The notes beneath the pieces were generated by a model, which was not told the DNA's origin, did no database searches, and was given only the letters and a program-made list of their open reading frames with translations. From Corynebacterium lactis RW2-5 (GTDB lineage: Bacteria > Actinomycetota > Actinomycetes > Mycobacteriales > Mycobacteriaceae): DNA of 64,000 bases. The position numbers were made by a program, and so were the translations under genes. The DNA lies in the NCBI RefSeq assembly GCF_001274895.1, contig NZ_CP006841.1, positions 1,116,001 to 1,180,000 on the forward strand, read 5' to 3'. This document shows positions 51,603 through 61,231 of the stretch, one piece after another (position 1 is the stretch's first letter; each line of letters begins with the position of its first letter).

Positions 51603-52508
51603 ATGGACTCTGTGAACGACATCGAGGGACTTACTCCGAACGTCGAGGCGGTCCTGATGGACTTCCTCGATGAAGCGACGTACTCTCGTGGACTTTCGTC
51701 TGCTACGGTCCGCGCCTACCGGGCCGACCTCGTCCCTTTGCTGACAGGACTCAAGCACATCAGTGAGTTGACCACGCCTGTTATTCGCACCCACCTGGGG
51801 GCCCGGCACCGCGCTGGCGCTGCGCGCACATCCCTCGCCCGTCTGACGACGTCCATTCGGCAGTTCTGCAGCTGGGCCGTTGCGCGACAAATCCTCACCT
51901 CGGATCCGTCGGTGCGTCTGTCGTCGCCGAAACCCCGGCGGCACCTGCCGGAAATTCTCTCACCCGGGCAGGTCGACGGGGTTCTCGGGGGCATAGAAGA
52001 CGACGGTTCCCCCGAGGCGGCACGCGACCGGGCAATCGTCGAGCTGCTCTACGCCACAGGAATCCGCGTGGAAGAACTGTGTGGGGCCAACGTGGGTGAT
52101 GTCGACTTCTCGGCACGAATGATTACGGTTATCGGCAAGGGGGACAAGCAAAGATCCGTGCCCTTCGGGGCTCCCGCGGCGAAGGCGCTGGGCGCATGGC
52201 TGAGGATGCGCCCGGAACTCGGCACCGGCAATGGGGAAACGGCGCTGTTTCTCGGTGTTCGCGGCGGGCGCTTGAATCCGAGGCAGGCGCGACGCGTAAT
52301 TCACAAGTACTCCGCAGCGGTCGGTGCGGACGTTTCCCCACACGCCTTGCGGCATTCTGCGGCCACCGCAATGGTTGAGGGCGGGGCGGACCTGCGCGTA
52401 GTCCAGGAAATGCTGGGGCATAGTTCGCTTGCAACTACGCAGATTTACACTCATGTATCGGCGGACCGCCTACGGGAAGTGCATAAGAAGGCGCACCCGA
52501 GGGGGTAG
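51603..52508 (+). CDS. xerC: Tyrosine recombinase XerC
   Basis: XerC resolves chromosome dimers at dif together with XerD. The 301-residue protein has the N-terminal core-binding fold (AVLMDFLDEATYSRGLSSAT) and the catalytic domain: arginine in ATGIRVEELCG, lysine in VIGKGDKQRSVPFG, His-x-x-Arg in HALRHSAATAM and the His and nucleophilic tyrosine in GHSSLATTQIYTHV. ATG 51603. This is the housekeeping copy by context; it is not next to an attachment site or phage genes. It converges on the M23 gene with a 6-bp gap. Confidence 0.95.
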   Translation: MDSVNDIEGLTPNVEAVLMDFLDEATYSRGLSSATVRAYRADLVPLLTGLKHISELTTPVIRTHLGARHRAGAARTSLARLTTSIRQFCSWAVARQILTSDPSVRLSSPKPRRHLPEILSPGQVDGVLGGIEDDGSPEAARDRAIVELLYATGIRVEELCGANVGDVDFSARMITVIGKGDKQRSVPFGAPAAKALGAWLRMRPELGTGNGETALFLGVRGGRLNPRQARRVIHKYSAAVGADVSPHALRHSAATAMVEGGADLRVVQEMLGHSSLATTQIYTHVSADRLREVHKKAHPRG

Positions 52509-52514
52509 CGCACC

Positions 52515-53024
52515 TTAAACGACGGGTTTCAGTACGATCGGCCGCCGACGCAAAAGGTCCAAGGGATTGAGATAGTCCTGGCCGCGAAGCGCTCCCCAAT
52601 GTAGGCCCGGTTCAGGGTGTTTAGGGTGTGTCACGAGCACTGCGATGACCTGGCCTTTGGAGACGCGTTCGCCCTTCTTTAGCTCCGTTTGGACCGGCTG
52701 GTAGGTGGTGCGAATGCCGTCCGCGTGGAGTATTGACACGGAAGTTACGCCACCTATGGAGCCTGCAAAGTGCACAGTCCCGTCGGCAGAGGCAAATATC
52801 CGTGCTCCTGGCTCGGCGGCGAGGTCCACGCCGCGATGCCCCTTTTGCCAGCGCTTCTCCGGCGGGTCGAAAGCCCGGATTGCGTCGCCCGGTACCGGTT
52901 TAGTATGAGCAATGTCCGATATCCGGCCGCTGCCGGGAATGGCGTGGCTGTAAGGGGTGGGGAGGATAAGAGTCATCGCAGCGGTCGCCACAAGCGCCAG
53001 AGTCCGCAGAACCATTGTTGCCAT
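52515..53024 (-). CDS. Secreted M23/LytM-like protein with degenerate active site
   Basis: A 169-residue exported protein. The start at ATG 53024 gives a signal peptide (MATMVLRTLALVATAAMTLI, cleavage near SHA-I); a longer frame upstream has no signal-peptide logic. The mature part is a LytM/M23 domain. The first zinc motif HxxxD is present as GHRGVDLA, but the HxH motif reads GLHWGALRG: the second (zinc) histidine remains and the first (catalytic) histidine is replaced by glycine. Related proteins next to rpsB in Mycobacteriales (Rv2891) are similar. It may bind peptidoglycan or regulate hydrolases rather than cut. Confidence 0.85.
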   Translation of the reverse strand: MATMVLRTLALVATAAMTLILPTPYSHAIPGSGRISDIAHTKPVPGDAIRAFDPPEKRWQKGHRGVDLAAEPGARIFASADGTVHFAGSIGGVTSVSILHADGIRTTYQPVQTELKKGERVSKGQVIAVLVTHPKHPEPGLHWGALRGQDYLNPLDLLRRRPIVLKPVV

Positions 53025-53087
53025 GGGGGCCAGGATGTGGGAAGTGGAAGACGTCGGCAAGTGAAAAAACGGGGAAAAGAGGCCCGC

Positions 53088-53114
53088 TGTGGACAAAAGC
53101 GCGCCTGTGGACAA
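53088..53114 (-). other. Two TTGTCCACA words, 18 bp apart
   Basis: TGTGGACAA occurs at 53088-53096 and 53106-53114, i.e. TTGTCCACA on the minus strand, which is a DnaA-box form used by mycobacteria. Both have the same orientation and lie upstream of the rpsB promoter. A role in controlling rpsB-tsf or in titrating DnaA is conceivable but untested. Confidence 0.4.
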
Positions 53115-53145
53115 GCGGGCGGAAAGGGACACGCTGCCGCAAATA

Positions 53146-53173
53146 TTGCATGTATGGCTAGTGGTGGTAGGAT
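53146..53173 (+). promoter_or_regulatory. Candidate rpsB promoter
   Basis: TTGCAT (53146-53151) and TAGGAT (53168-53173) with a 16-bp spacer resemble -35 and -10 elements. Transcription from here would give an rpsB leader of about 250 nt. Confidence 0.5.
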
Positions 53174-53319
53174 ATCGCACGCAGTGTCTGCCCAGTTGAG
53201 GGTGGAGACCGCACAAACTTGACTACGCGCGCGACCCATTCCGGCTGGTTTGCGGGTGCCCACAGTTCTCACTCAAAGGGAGTTAGCCGCAGGGTGCGAA
53301 TCAGCAGGGGAGCGCTAGG

Positions 53320-53338
53320 GCACAGGGAAAGCCTGTGC
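53320..53338 (+). promoter_or_regulatory. Hairpin in the rpsB leader
   Basis: GCACAGG (53320-53326) and CCTGTGC (53332-53338) form a perfect 7-bp stem with a GAAAG loop, about 90 nt upstream of the rpsB start. It lies in the long leader and may be part of a ribosomal-protein (S2) control structure; the assignment is by position. Confidence 0.4.
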
Positions 53339-53430
53339 GTTGATTTAACCGTAACTTTATCGGAAAGAAAGGAAGGGAAGCAGCCGCAGCCCTAGTCAGG
53401 CTGGACGAGAGGATCTTCCCTGAACATCAC

Positions 53431-54252
53431 ATGGCTGTTGTATCCATGCGAGAACTGCTCGACGCTGGTGTCCACTTCGGTCACCAGACTCGCCGTTGGA
53501 ACCCGAAGATGAAGCGTTTCATCTTCACCGAGCGCAACGGCATCTACATCATCGACCTGCAGCAGACCCTGACCTACATCGACGAGGCTTTCGAGTTTGT
53601 CAAGGAGACCGTTGCACACGGTGGCAACATCCTCTTCGTCGGTACCAAGAAGCAGGCTCAGGAAGCTGTTCAGAACGAGGCTGAGCGCGTTGACATGCCG
53701 TACGTCAACCACCGTTGGCTCGGCGGTATGCTGACCAACTTCTCCACCGTCTCCAAGCGTCTGGCTCGCCTGAAGGAGCTTCAGGCTATGGACGCTGCTG
53801 AGAACGGCTACGAGGGCCGTGGCAAGAAGGAAATCCTGATGCTGACCCGCGAGCGCACCAAGCTGGAGCGCACCCTGGGCGGTATCCGCGATATGGCTAA
53901 GGTTCCGTCCGCTCTGTGGATCGTCGACACCAACAAGGAGCACATTGCTGTTGCCGAGGCTAAGAAGCTGGGTATCCCGGTTGTCGCCATCCTCGACACC
54001 AACTGTGATCCGGACGACGTCGACTTCCCGATCCCGGGCAACGACGACGCAATCCGTGCCGCTTCCGTTTTGACCCGCATCATCTCCACCGCTGTGGAGG
54101 AGGGCCGCAAGGCTCGCGCCGAGCGCGAGGCCGCTGCTGCTCGCGAGGCTGCTGGCGACGCTCCGGTTGAGGCTGCTGCCGAGAACACCGACCAGGCCGC
54201 GGAGATGGACGCCGAGGGTTCCACCGCTACCGAGACCGCATCCGCTGAGTAA
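53431..54252 (+). CDS. rpsB: 30S ribosomal protein S2
   Basis: S2 is a late-binding small-subunit protein. The 273-residue protein starts [20 protein letters not shown] and carries the usual [26 protein letters not shown] and [20 protein letters not shown]. The last 45 residues are an acidic Ala/Glu-rich tail common in corynebacteria. It is followed after 39 bp by tsf; the two form the classical rpsB-tsf operon. Confidence 0.98.
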   Translation: MAVVSMRELLDAGVHFGHQTRRWNPKMKRFIFTERNGIYIIDLQQTLTYIDEAFEFVKETVAHGGNILFVGTKKQAQEAVQNEAERVDMPYVNHRWLGGMLTNFSTVSKRLARLKELQAMDAAENGYEGRGKKEILMLTRERTKLERTLGGIRDMAKVPSALWIVDTNKEHIAVAEAKKLGIPVVAILDTNCDPDDVDFPIPGNDDAIRAASVLTRIISTAVEEGRKARAEREAAAAREAAGDAPVEAAAENTDQAAEMDAEGSTATETASAE

Positions 54253-54291
54253 TCCTTTTTCCCAAAACCACAACAAGGAGGATCGTCACAC

Positions 54292-55119
54292 ATGGCGAAT
54301 TTCACCGCTGCTGACGTGAAGAAGCTCCGCGAGCTGACCGGCTCCGGCATGAAGGCCTGCAAGGACGCACTCGTCGAGACCGACGGCGACTTCGACAAGG
54401 CTGTCGAGATTCTGCGCATCAAGGGTGCTAAGGACGTCGGAAAGCGCGCTGAGCGCACCGCCGCCGAGGGCCTGATCGCCGTCTCCGGCAACACCATGAT
54501 CGAGGTCAACTCCGAGACCGACTTTGTTGCGAAGAACCAGGAGTTCATCGACTTCGCTAATAAGGTCGCCGAGGCTGCTGCCGCTGTTAAGGCAAATACC
54601 CCGGAAGAGCTCGCTGCTGCTGAGGTCGACGGCAAGACTGCCGCCGATGCCACCCAGGAGCTGTCCGCCAAGATCGGCGAGAAGCTCGAGCTGCGTCGCG
54701 CCATCACCCTCGAGGGCGACAAGGTTTCCGTCTACCTGCACCGCCGCGCAGCTGACCTGCCGGCCGGCGTTGGTGTGCTGGTTGCTTACACCGGCGAGGG
54801 CGAGAAGGCTGAGGAGGCCGCTCACGCCGCCGCTATGCAGGTTGCCGCGCTGAAGGCTCAGTACCTGACCCGCGAGGACGTCCCGGCCGAGCGTGTCGAG
54901 GCTGAGCGCGCTGTTTATGAGAAGATCACCCGCGAAGAGGGCAAGCCGGAGCAGGCTATCGCCAAGATCGTCGAGGGTCGTCTGAACGGTTTCTACAAGG
55001 ACGTCGTCCTGGTTGAGCAGGCTTCCGTTGCCGACAACAAGAAGACCGTCGAGCAGCTGATGAAGGAAGCAGGCGTTACCCTGACCGGTTTCGCTCGCTT
55101 CGAGGTCGGCCAGCACTAG
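54292..55119 (+). CDS. tsf: Elongation factor Ts
   Basis: EF-Ts recycles EF-Tu by expelling GDP. The 275-residue protein has the N-terminal [19 protein letters not shown] and the core motif [13 protein letters not shown], followed by the dimerisation/core domain and [17 protein letters not shown] C-terminus. It has a strong ribosome site (AAGGAGG) and a terminator after it. Confidence 0.98.
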   Translation: MANFTAADVKKLRELTGSGMKACKDALVETDGDFDKAVEILRIKGAKDVGKRAERTAAEGLIAVSGNTMIEVNSETDFVAKNQEFIDFANKVAEAAAAVKANTPEELAAAEVDGKTAADATQELSAKIGEKLELRRAITLEGDKVSVYLHRRAADLPAGVGVLVAYTGEGEKAEEAAHAAAMQVAALKAQYLTREDVPAERVEAERAVYEKITREEGKPEQAIAKIVEGRLNGFYKDVVLVEQASVADNKKTVEQLMKEAGVTLTGFARFEVGQH

Positions 55120-55173
55120 TCTTCGGCTAGCCTTCGGCGTGCAGCCCTTTTCGGGGCAGCGCCGCAAAATTAA

Positions 55174-55216
55174 CCCCCTGATGGTGCCATTTGTGCACAT
55201 CAGGGGGGTGTTTGCA
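55174..55216 (+). terminator. Terminator after tsf
   Basis: CCCCCTGATG (55174-55183) pairs exactly with CATCAGGGGG (55198-55207), then GTGTTTGC. A 14-base loop. It closes the rpsB-tsf unit; pyrH has its own promoter (TATATA near 55287). Confidence 0.8.
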
Positions 55217-55312
55217 TTTACTGCAGTCCTCGGCGCGTGCATGTGCAACCATCGGGGGCTACCGGGTAGACTCGTCTGCGACTTTTATATAAGGCGAGAA
55301 AGGTTGTTGGAC

Positions 55313-56038
55313 ATGGCGGATACTGCCGAACGTTCTGGATTTAAGCGCGTAATGCTCAAGCTCGGCGGTGAAATGTTCGGCGGCGGCAACGTCGGCGTTG
55401 ATCCGGACGTGGTTCAGAACGTCGCACGCCAGATTGCGGAAATTGCTCGTGACGGTGTCGAGGTCTGTGTTGTCATCGGCGGCGGTAACTTCTTCCGCGG
55501 CGCGCAGTTGCAGCAGCGTGGCATGGACCGCGCCCGCTCGGACTACATGGGCATGCTGGGAACGGTCATGAACTGCCTGGCGCTGCAGGACTTCCTGGAG
55601 CAGGAGGGCATCGACAGCCGAGTGCAGACCGCCATCCACATGGCGCAGGTCTCTGAGCCCTACCTTCCGCTGCGCGCAAAGCGCCACCTGGAGAAGGGCC
55701 GCGTGGTCATCTTCGGCGCCGGTATGGGTATGCCGTACTTTTCTACGGATACCACCGCAGCCCAGCGCGCCCTCGAGATCGACTGCGAGGTCCTGCTAAT
55801 GGCCAAGGCCGTCGACGGCGTCTACTCCGCCGATCCTCGCGAGGTCCCGGACGCTGAGCTTTTCGATGACATCACGCACCGCGAGGTCCTCGAACGTAAT
55901 CTCCGCGTCGCTGATGCGACGGCGTTCTCCCTGTGCATGGATAATAAGATGCCGATCCTGGTCTTCAACCTGCTTACCGACGGCAATATTGCCCGGGCGG
56001 TCTCGGGTGAGCGAATCGGTACTCTGGTTCACAGCTGA
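55313..56038 (+). CDS. pyrH: Uridylate kinase
   Basis: PyrH phosphorylates UMP to UDP. From the ATG at 55313 it has 241 residues with [44 protein letters not shown] and [11 protein letters not shown], all typical of the bacterial amino-acid-kinase-fold enzyme. Frames extend upstream but only this ATG is preceded by AGAAAGG. frr follows after 47 bp. Confidence 0.96.
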   Translation: MADTAERSGFKRVMLKLGGEMFGGGNVGVDPDVVQNVARQIAEIARDGVEVCVVIGGGNFFRGAQLQQRGMDRARSDYMGMLGTVMNCLALQDFLEQEGIDSRVQTAIHMAQVSEPYLPLRAKRHLEKGRVVIFGAGMGMPYFSTDTTAAQRALEIDCEVLLMAKAVDGVYSADPREVPDAELFDDITHREVLERNLRVADATAFSLCMDNKMPILVFNLLTDGNIARAVSGERIGTLVHS

Positions 56039-56085
56039 TAAATTTGTAGGCGCTATACCCGTTCGGTAAACGAGGATTAACAATA

Positions 56086-56643
56086 ATGATTGATGAAGTT
56101 CTTCTCGACGCAGAGGAAAAGTTTGGCAACTCGGTGGAGCACTGTCGCGAGGATTTGACGACGATTCGCACAGGTCGCGCAAACCCTTCGATGTTCAACG
56201 GCGTCATTGCCGAGTACTACGGTGTCCCGACCCCGATTACCCAGATGGCGACCATCTCGGTTCCGGAGCCGCGCATGTTGCTGATTAAGCCGTACGAGCC
56301 GGGCGTCATGCAGGACATTGAAAACGCAATTCGTAACTCGGATTTGGGCGTTAACCCGACCAACGACGGTCAGGTTCTCCGCGTCACCGTCCCGCAGCTG
56401 ACCGAGGAACGCCGCCGCGAGATGGTCAAGATGGCAAAGGCCAAGGGCGAGGATGCGAAGATTGCTATCCGTAACGTCCGCCGTAAGGGCATGGAGCTTC
56501 TGAAGAAGATTCAGAAGGACGGCGACGCGGGCGAGGATGAGGTTCAGGCTGCCGAGAAAGAGCTGGACGCGACCACCAAGTCCTACGTGGAAAAGGTCGA
56601 TGCCCTGGTCGAGCGCAAAGAAGCCGAGCTGCTCGAGGTCTAG
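56086..56643 (+). CDS. frr: Ribosome recycling factor
   Basis: Frr splits post-termination ribosomes with EF-G. The 185-residue protein has the expected triple-helix sequence with [29 protein letters not shown] and [20 protein letters not shown]. The order pyrH-frr-cdsA is conserved. Confidence 0.98.
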   Translation: MIDEVLLDAEEKFGNSVEHCREDLTTIRTGRANPSMFNGVIAEYYGVPTPITQMATISVPEPRMLLIKPYEPGVMQDIENAIRNSDLGVNPTNDGQVLRVTVPQLTEERRREMVKMAKAKGEDAKIAIRNVRRKGMELLKKIQKDGDAGEDEVQAAEKELDATTKSYVEKVDALVERKEAELLEV

Positions 56644-56681
56644 GCCCGTAAGACGGTTTTTCAGAAGGGGAAATTACGCCT

Positions 56682-57596
56682 ATGCCACCGCGCCGATCGA
56701 ATCGAGACAGGATCGTCCGAGACAGAGTCGTCGAAGAAATTAAGGGGCTCAAGCCCCGTAACTCTGCCGGTCGAAACGTACCTGTAGCGATTGGCGTCGG
56801 CGTTGCCCTCGGTGCTCTGGTAATTATCTGCCTGCTGCTTGGCTCCATGGCGTGGAACGTCATGGTCGCAGTCGCTGCAGCTCTCGCGACCTGGGAGGTA
56901 GGCGAGCGTCTCAAGGAATCGGACTGGCAAGTTCCCCGCCCAGTTCTCATTATCGGCGGGCAGCTGATGATTTGGCTCAGCGTCGCGTGGGGGGTAGTCG
57001 GCCTGGCCATGGGCCTGATTTTCACACTGATGGTGCTCCTGGTATCCCGTTTGTTCCTGCATGGCAACCAGGAGGCCCCTCGAAACTGGCTGCGAGACGT
57101 ATCTGTAGCATGCTTCGTTTTGCTGTGGATTCCGTTGTGCATCGCGCTCGCAGCGCGGCTGTCCGAGATGGATAACCCCTGGGGCGTCGACCCTCGCCTC
57201 GTCATAGTGACCTTTATGCTCGGTGTCGTAGCAAATGACGTGGGCGGCTACGTTGCCGGCGTCTTCTTTGGCAAGCACCCGATGGCACCGCGCGTGAGCC
57301 CGAAGAAGTCCTGGGAGGGCTTCGCAGGGTCGATGCTTCTAGGCGCCGCGGTCGGAATCGGAAACGCCATCTTCTTGCTCCACGCGCCCTGGTGGCAGGG
57401 CCTGCTTCTGGGCATCGTTTTGGTGGTCGCGGCGACGCTCGGTGATTTGGTCGAGTCCCAGTTCAAGCGTGACCTGGGTATTAAGGATATGTCCTCGCTG
57501 TTGCCCGGGCACGGCGGCCTCATGGACCGCCTCGACGGGATGCTTCCCGCAGCAGCAATGACGTGGCTGCTACTGCGTTTCCTCATCCTGGTCTAG
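56682..57596 (+). CDS. cdsA: Phosphatidate cytidylyltransferase
   Basis: CdsA makes CDP-diacylglycerol, the precursor of phospholipids. The 304-residue membrane protein has about eight segments after a basic N-terminus and the CDS signature: SQFKRDLGIKDMSSLLPGHG followed by GLMDRLDGM. It converges on the LapA-domain gene with a 2-bp gap. Confidence 0.95.
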   Translation: MPPRRSNRDRIVRDRVVEEIKGLKPRNSAGRNVPVAIGVGVALGALVIICLLLGSMAWNVMVAVAAALATWEVGERLKESDWQVPRPVLIIGGQLMIWLSVAWGVVGLAMGLIFTLMVLLVSRLFLHGNQEAPRNWLRDVSVACFVLLWIPLCIALAARLSEMDNPWGVDPRLVIVTFMLGVVANDVGGYVAGVFFGKHPMAPRVSPKKSWEGFAGSMLLGAAVGIGNAIFLLHAPWWQGLLLGIVLVVAATLGDLVESQFKRDLGIKDMSSLLPGHGGLMDRLDGMLPAAAMTWLLLRFLILV

Positions 57597-57598
57597 TT

Positions 57599-58018
57599 TT
57601 AGTTACGACCCGCGTTGCGAATCTGGCGACGCAGTTCGAACATGCGCCAGCCGCCGACGAGGGCGGTAATCAATGCGCCAAGAATTGCGGCGAAGAGCAT
57701 GCCCACTCCCGCTGGGAAAGTCCAGCTCCAGGCGAAGAGATTCAGCTCGGTCGGCTGCTGGTTCTGCAGGATGAACACGAGCAGGACGATCAGCAGGATT
57801 GCGCTGATGACGAGGCCTACCCACATGCTGCCGGCCGTGGTCTTCTTGACTTTGTTATTCCGGTTCGCGGAGACGTGAGTCTCCTCGGACGGGATGGTCG
57901 CGGGGGCTCCTGCAGGGGCGTCGGCAAGCGGTTCCACAGAGGTGCTCTCCGCGTGGGGCTCGGCCAGGGGAGAGGTGGGCTCGCGGAAGTCGCTGGGGTT
58001 CGTCTCAGAATTAGTCAT
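57599..58018 (-). CDS. LapA-domain membrane protein (DUF1049)
   Basis: A 139-residue protein with a Pro/Glu/Ala-rich N-terminal half (about 1-60) and two membrane segments (about 63-85 and 98-123) with the LapA pattern FILQNQQPTELNLFAW. The role in actinobacteria is unknown. It is divergent from rlmN, and a copy of the GTCGGCAAGC word lies in its N-terminal part at 57920. Confidence 0.8.
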   Translation of the reverse strand: MTNSETNPSDFREPTSPLAEPHAESTSVEPLADAPAGAPATIPSEETHVSANRNNKVKKTTAGSMWVGLVISAILLIVLLVFILQNQQPTELNLFAWSWTFPAGVGMLFAAILGALITALVGGWRMFELRRQIRNAGRN

Positions 58019-58112
58019 GGTTATAATTCAACACTGGTTTACCCGGCTGCACCACTTAAACCGGGCTATTCATTAGGCCAAAACGCTGTCGACATGCGAG
58101 AATAGGGCAATC

Positions 58113-59210
58113 ATGGCTACCTCACTTCCCATTGTTCTAAAAGCCCCTCGTCGCGGAACCCCCGCGACTCACTTCGCAGACCTGGATGCCGACGGCCGCA
58201 AGGCCTCCATGAAGGAAATCGGGCTGCCGGCCTTCCGCGCGGACCAGATTGCGCGGCACTACTACGGCCGATTCGAGGCCGACCCGATGGAGATGACGGA
58301 TCTCCCGGAAAACGCGCGACAGAAGGTGAAGGAAGCCCTGTTTCCGACACTGCTGACCCCGGTCAAGCACATTTCCTGTGACGATGGTGAGACCCGCAAG
58401 ACCCTGTGGAAGGCAGCCGATGGGACGCTGCTGGAATCGGTTCTGATGAAGTACCCAGGCCGCGCGACCCTGTGCATTTCCTCGCAGGCCGGCTGCGGTA
58501 TGGCCTGCCCGTTCTGCGCCACCGGCCAGGGAGGCCTGCAGCGTAACCTCTCTACTGCGGAAATCGTCGACCAAGTCCGCGAGGCCGCGGCTACTATGGA
58601 GGCAGAGGGGTCCCGGCTGACAAACATTGTGTTCATGGGCATGGGAGAACCTCTGGCCAACTACAACCGGGTGCTTGCTGCCGTACGTCGCATCACGGAA
58701 CCGGCTCCGAATGGGTTCGGCATTTCTATGCGCAACGTCACCGTCTCGACGGTCGGGTTCGCGCCGAATATCCGCAGGCTTGCCGACGAAGGCCTGTCCG
58801 TCACCTTGGCTGTCTCGCTGCACACGCCGGACGATGAGCTGCGCGACGAGCTCGTACCGATTAACAACCGCTTCGAGGTTTCCGAGGTCCTGGATGCCGC
58901 GCGTTATTACGCGGATAAGACCGGCCGCCGCGTGTCCATCGAGTATGCGCTGATTCGCGACATCAACGATCATGATTGGCGAGCTGATTTGCTGGGTAAA
59001 AAGTTGCACAAGGCCCTCGGCTCGCGTGTCCATGTGAACCTGATTCCGCTTAACCCAACTCCGGGATCGAAATGGGACGCGTCTCCTAAGAAGCAGCAGG
59101 ACGAGTTCGTCCGCCGTGTTATCGCGCAGGGGGTGCCGTGCACCGTGCGCGACACCCGCGGAAACGAGATTGCCGCTGCATGCGGCCAGCTGGCTGCCGA
59201 AGGTGAGTAG
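58113..59210 (+). CDS. rlmN: 23S rRNA (adenine-2503-C2)-methyltransferase
   Basis: RlmN is a radical-SAM enzyme that methylates A2503 of 23S rRNA and A37 of some tRNAs. The 365-residue protein has the radical-SAM cluster [18 protein letters not shown] with the CxxxCxxC cysteines, then [27 protein letters not shown] and the C-terminal catalytic cysteine region [19 protein letters not shown]. It has a clean terminator after it. Confidence 0.96.
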   Translation: MATSLPIVLKAPRRGTPATHFADLDADGRKASMKEIGLPAFRADQIARHYYGRFEADPMEMTDLPENARQKVKEALFPTLLTPVKHISCDDGETRKTLWKAADGTLLESVLMKYPGRATLCISSQAGCGMACPFCATGQGGLQRNLSTAEIVDQVREAAATMEAEGSRLTNIVFMGMGEPLANYNRVLAAVRRITEPAPNGFGISMRNVTVSTVGFAPNIRRLADEGLSVTLAVSLHTPDDELRDELVPINNRFEVSEVLDAARYYADKTGRRVSIEYALIRDINDHDWRADLLGKKLHKALGSRVHVNLIPLNPTPGSKWDASPKKQQDEFVRRVIAQGVPCTVRDTRGNEIAAACGQLAAEGE

Positions 59211-59240
59211 ATCCGGGGCCTAAAGCCAATCGAAGACGCA

Positions 59241-59264
59241 AAAACCGCCCCGAGGGGCGGTTTT
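59241..59264 (+). terminator. Terminator after rlmN
   Basis: AAAACCGCCCC (59241-59251) pairs exactly with GGGGCGGTTTT (59254-59264) around a two-base GA loop (which in the RNA would open to about four), followed by TGTTTT. A classical rho-independent terminator that can also serve the opposite strand, where the DUF2631 gene ends at 59324. Confidence 0.95.
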
Positions 59265-59323
59265 TGTTTTATCTCAGTGCGCTAGTGCAATGTTGCTTGC
59301 TGTATGTGCGCGGGGCGTGCAGG

Positions 59324-59716
59324 CTACTTGCCGTTAACGCGGTTCCAGGCGCGAGCCTGAGAGTCGGTCAGCTCAGCGTAGACGCCGGTGCCGTTGACCT
59401 GGTCAGAAGCCCAGTCCGGCTCGATGTGACCGACCGGCTTGTTGTGGGCCGTGACGGTGCGGACCTGGGAGCTGCGCGGGGAGAACAGCTGCAGAAGCAG
59501 GCCAATGGCAATGAGGGCGGCGATGACGACGAGGAAGTAGTTCTCGACGTTGCCCTTGTGGTTGCCGATGGTCATGCCGAGAAGGAAGATGACGCTAATC
59601 CAGCCTGCGATCTGCATCGAGCGCTTGCTCAGGCCGTGCCAGCCCCACTTAGCCGACGGCTCGTCGAGGGTGCTGATGCCGCGGTAGATTTCTTCCTTTG
59701 GCTCGTGATTGCTCAC
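59324..59716 (-). CDS. DUF2631 membrane protein
   Basis: A 130-residue protein with two membrane segments (about 38-58 and 65-85). The start at GTG 59716 follows AGGAGG; an upstream ATG frame to 59818 lacks that. Conserved stretches STLDEPSAKWGWHGLSKR and NGTGVYAELTDSQARAWNR fit the DUF2631 family, found beside rlmN and the Rip1 gene in Mycobacteriales (Rv2876). Function unknown. Confidence 0.85.
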   Translation of the reverse strand: MSNHEPKEEIYRGISTLDEPSAKWGWHGLSKRSMQIAGWISVIFLLGMTIGNHKGNVENYFLVVIAALIAIGLLLQLFSPRSSQVRTVTAHNKPVGHIEPDWASDQVNGTGVYAELTDSQARAWNRVNGK

Positions 59717-59952
59717 TTTAAGTCCTCCTGTTAACACTTCAAGCGATTGCACTGCCCGTGGCCCTTCGAAGCTCCATATGAGAGCCGGTCGGTGCCACAA
59801 TTTTGCGCTTACACGCATTTTGGCACATTCTCAGAGAATTTTGAGTATCGGGTGTAAGGATACCTTAGACATTGCTGAAAATGGCAGTTTGCCCCGCGCC
59901 TTTTTGCTCGGGGTGTCGTGGATTGCCCAAAGTGGGGGTAGGGTGAGCACTC

Positions 59953-61182
59953 GTGGCATTTGTTCTAGGCGTAGCTCTTTTCGCGATCGGTATCGCAATC
60001 ACCATTGCGCTCCATGAATGGGGGCATCTCACCGCAGCCCGGCTGTGCGGTATGCGGGTGCGACGTTACTTTGTTGGCTTTGGCCCGACAATCTTTTCGT
60101 TTAAGCGTCGGCACGCCGGCGCGGGAGGGCATCTGACGGAGTACGGCCTCAAGGCGATTCCCTTCGGTGGCTTCTGCGATATTGCGGGAATGACAGCTCA
60201 GGATCCGATTCGGCCTGAGGAGGAACCGCACGCCATGTACACCAAGGCGTGGTGGCAGCGCATCGTCGTGCTACTTGGCGGTGTTGCCATGAACCTTGTA
60301 GTCGGGCTTGTCCTTATTTACTTCATTGCGGTCTCGTGGGGCTTGCCCAACCTCAACGTCGATCTCACGCCTCGGATCGCTTCCGTGCAGTGCGTCTCGA
60401 CTGGGATGAATTCGGATGGGTCCGCCAAGCCGTGCACCGGTGCAGGCCCGGCCGAGCGGGCGGGACTTAGGCCGGGCGATGTGTTGACTGCGGTCAACGG
60501 AACCCCGGTTAAGGGATACCCCGAAGCGGTCTCCCTTATCGGTGCCGACACCGAGGGCGACATCGAACTCACTGTGGACCGCGCCGGCGAATCAAAGACC
60601 GTGTCCATTACCCCGGAGCACGTCGAGATGAAGGCAGAGGACGGTAGCGTCACATCGCGTCCGGCCGTCGGAATCGGATTCGAGCGCCCCAAGGGCGGAA
60701 TCGACACCTATGACGCCGCAACCGCGGTACCGGGCGCGCTGGTTTTTACCGGTCAACTCTTCGGCGCTGTCTGGGACGGGCTGCTGTCCATCCCCAGCAA
60801 GGTGCCCGGCGTGGTCGCTTCAATCTTCGGTGCGCAGCGTGACCCGGCCAGCCCGATGAGCGTCGTCGGTGCCTCCCGTGCGGGCGGCGAGCTGGTAGAG
60901 CAGAGCCAGTGGCCCAACTTCTTCCTTCTGCTGGCTAACCTGAACTACTTCCTGGCACTGTTTAACCTCGTGCCGCTTCCGCCTCTCGACGGCGGGCACA
61001 TTGCGGTTGTCATCTACGAGCGTATCCGCGACCGGGTGCGCAGACTGTTTGGCAAGCCGGCACTCGGCCCGGCTGATTACACCAGGCTGATGCCCGTGAC
61101 CATGGCATTTACTGCGGTTTTGCTCGTCTTTGGTGTCGTGGTCATCGCAGCGGACGTGGTGAATCCGATTCGTCTGTTCTAG
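59953..61182 (+). CDS. rip1: Site-2 intramembrane metalloprotease (Rip1/RseP)
   Basis: Rip1 cuts membrane-anchored anti-sigma factors and controls envelope responses. The 409-residue membrane protein starts at GTG 59953 with the zinc motif HEWGH at residues 21-25 in the first membrane segment, a PDZ domain (about 130-215) and the second active-site motif PPLDGGH near residue 340. In C. glutamicum and M. tuberculosis dxr lies just before and ispG just after it; both are missing here. pbp follows after 49 bp. Confidence 0.95.
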   Translation: MAFVLGVALFAIGIAITIALHEWGHLTAARLCGMRVRRYFVGFGPTIFSFKRRHAGAGGHLTEYGLKAIPFGGFCDIAGMTAQDPIRPEEEPHAMYTKAWWQRIVVLLGGVAMNLVVGLVLIYFIAVSWGLPNLNVDLTPRIASVQCVSTGMNSDGSAKPCTGAGPAERAGLRPGDVLTAVNGTPVKGYPEAVSLIGADTEGDIELTVDRAGESKTVSITPEHVEMKAEDGSVTSRPAVGIGFERPKGGIDTYDAATAVPGALVFTGQLFGAVWDGLLSIPSKVPGVVASIFGAQRDPASPMSVVGASRAGGELVEQSQWPNFFLLLANLNYFLALFNLVPLPPLDGGHIAVVIYERIRDRVRRLFGKPALGPADYTRLMPVTMAFTAVLLVFGVVVIAADVVNPIRLF

Positions 61183-61231
61183 GCGGCGAGCCAACCTGGG
61201 TCAGTCCGGGCGTGGTGCTAACCTCTCGGGC

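Noticed and set aside
51603..52508. Phage or island integrase
   Set aside because: The tyrosine recombinase sits in the conserved xerC place with no attachment repeats, phage genes or tRNA nearby.
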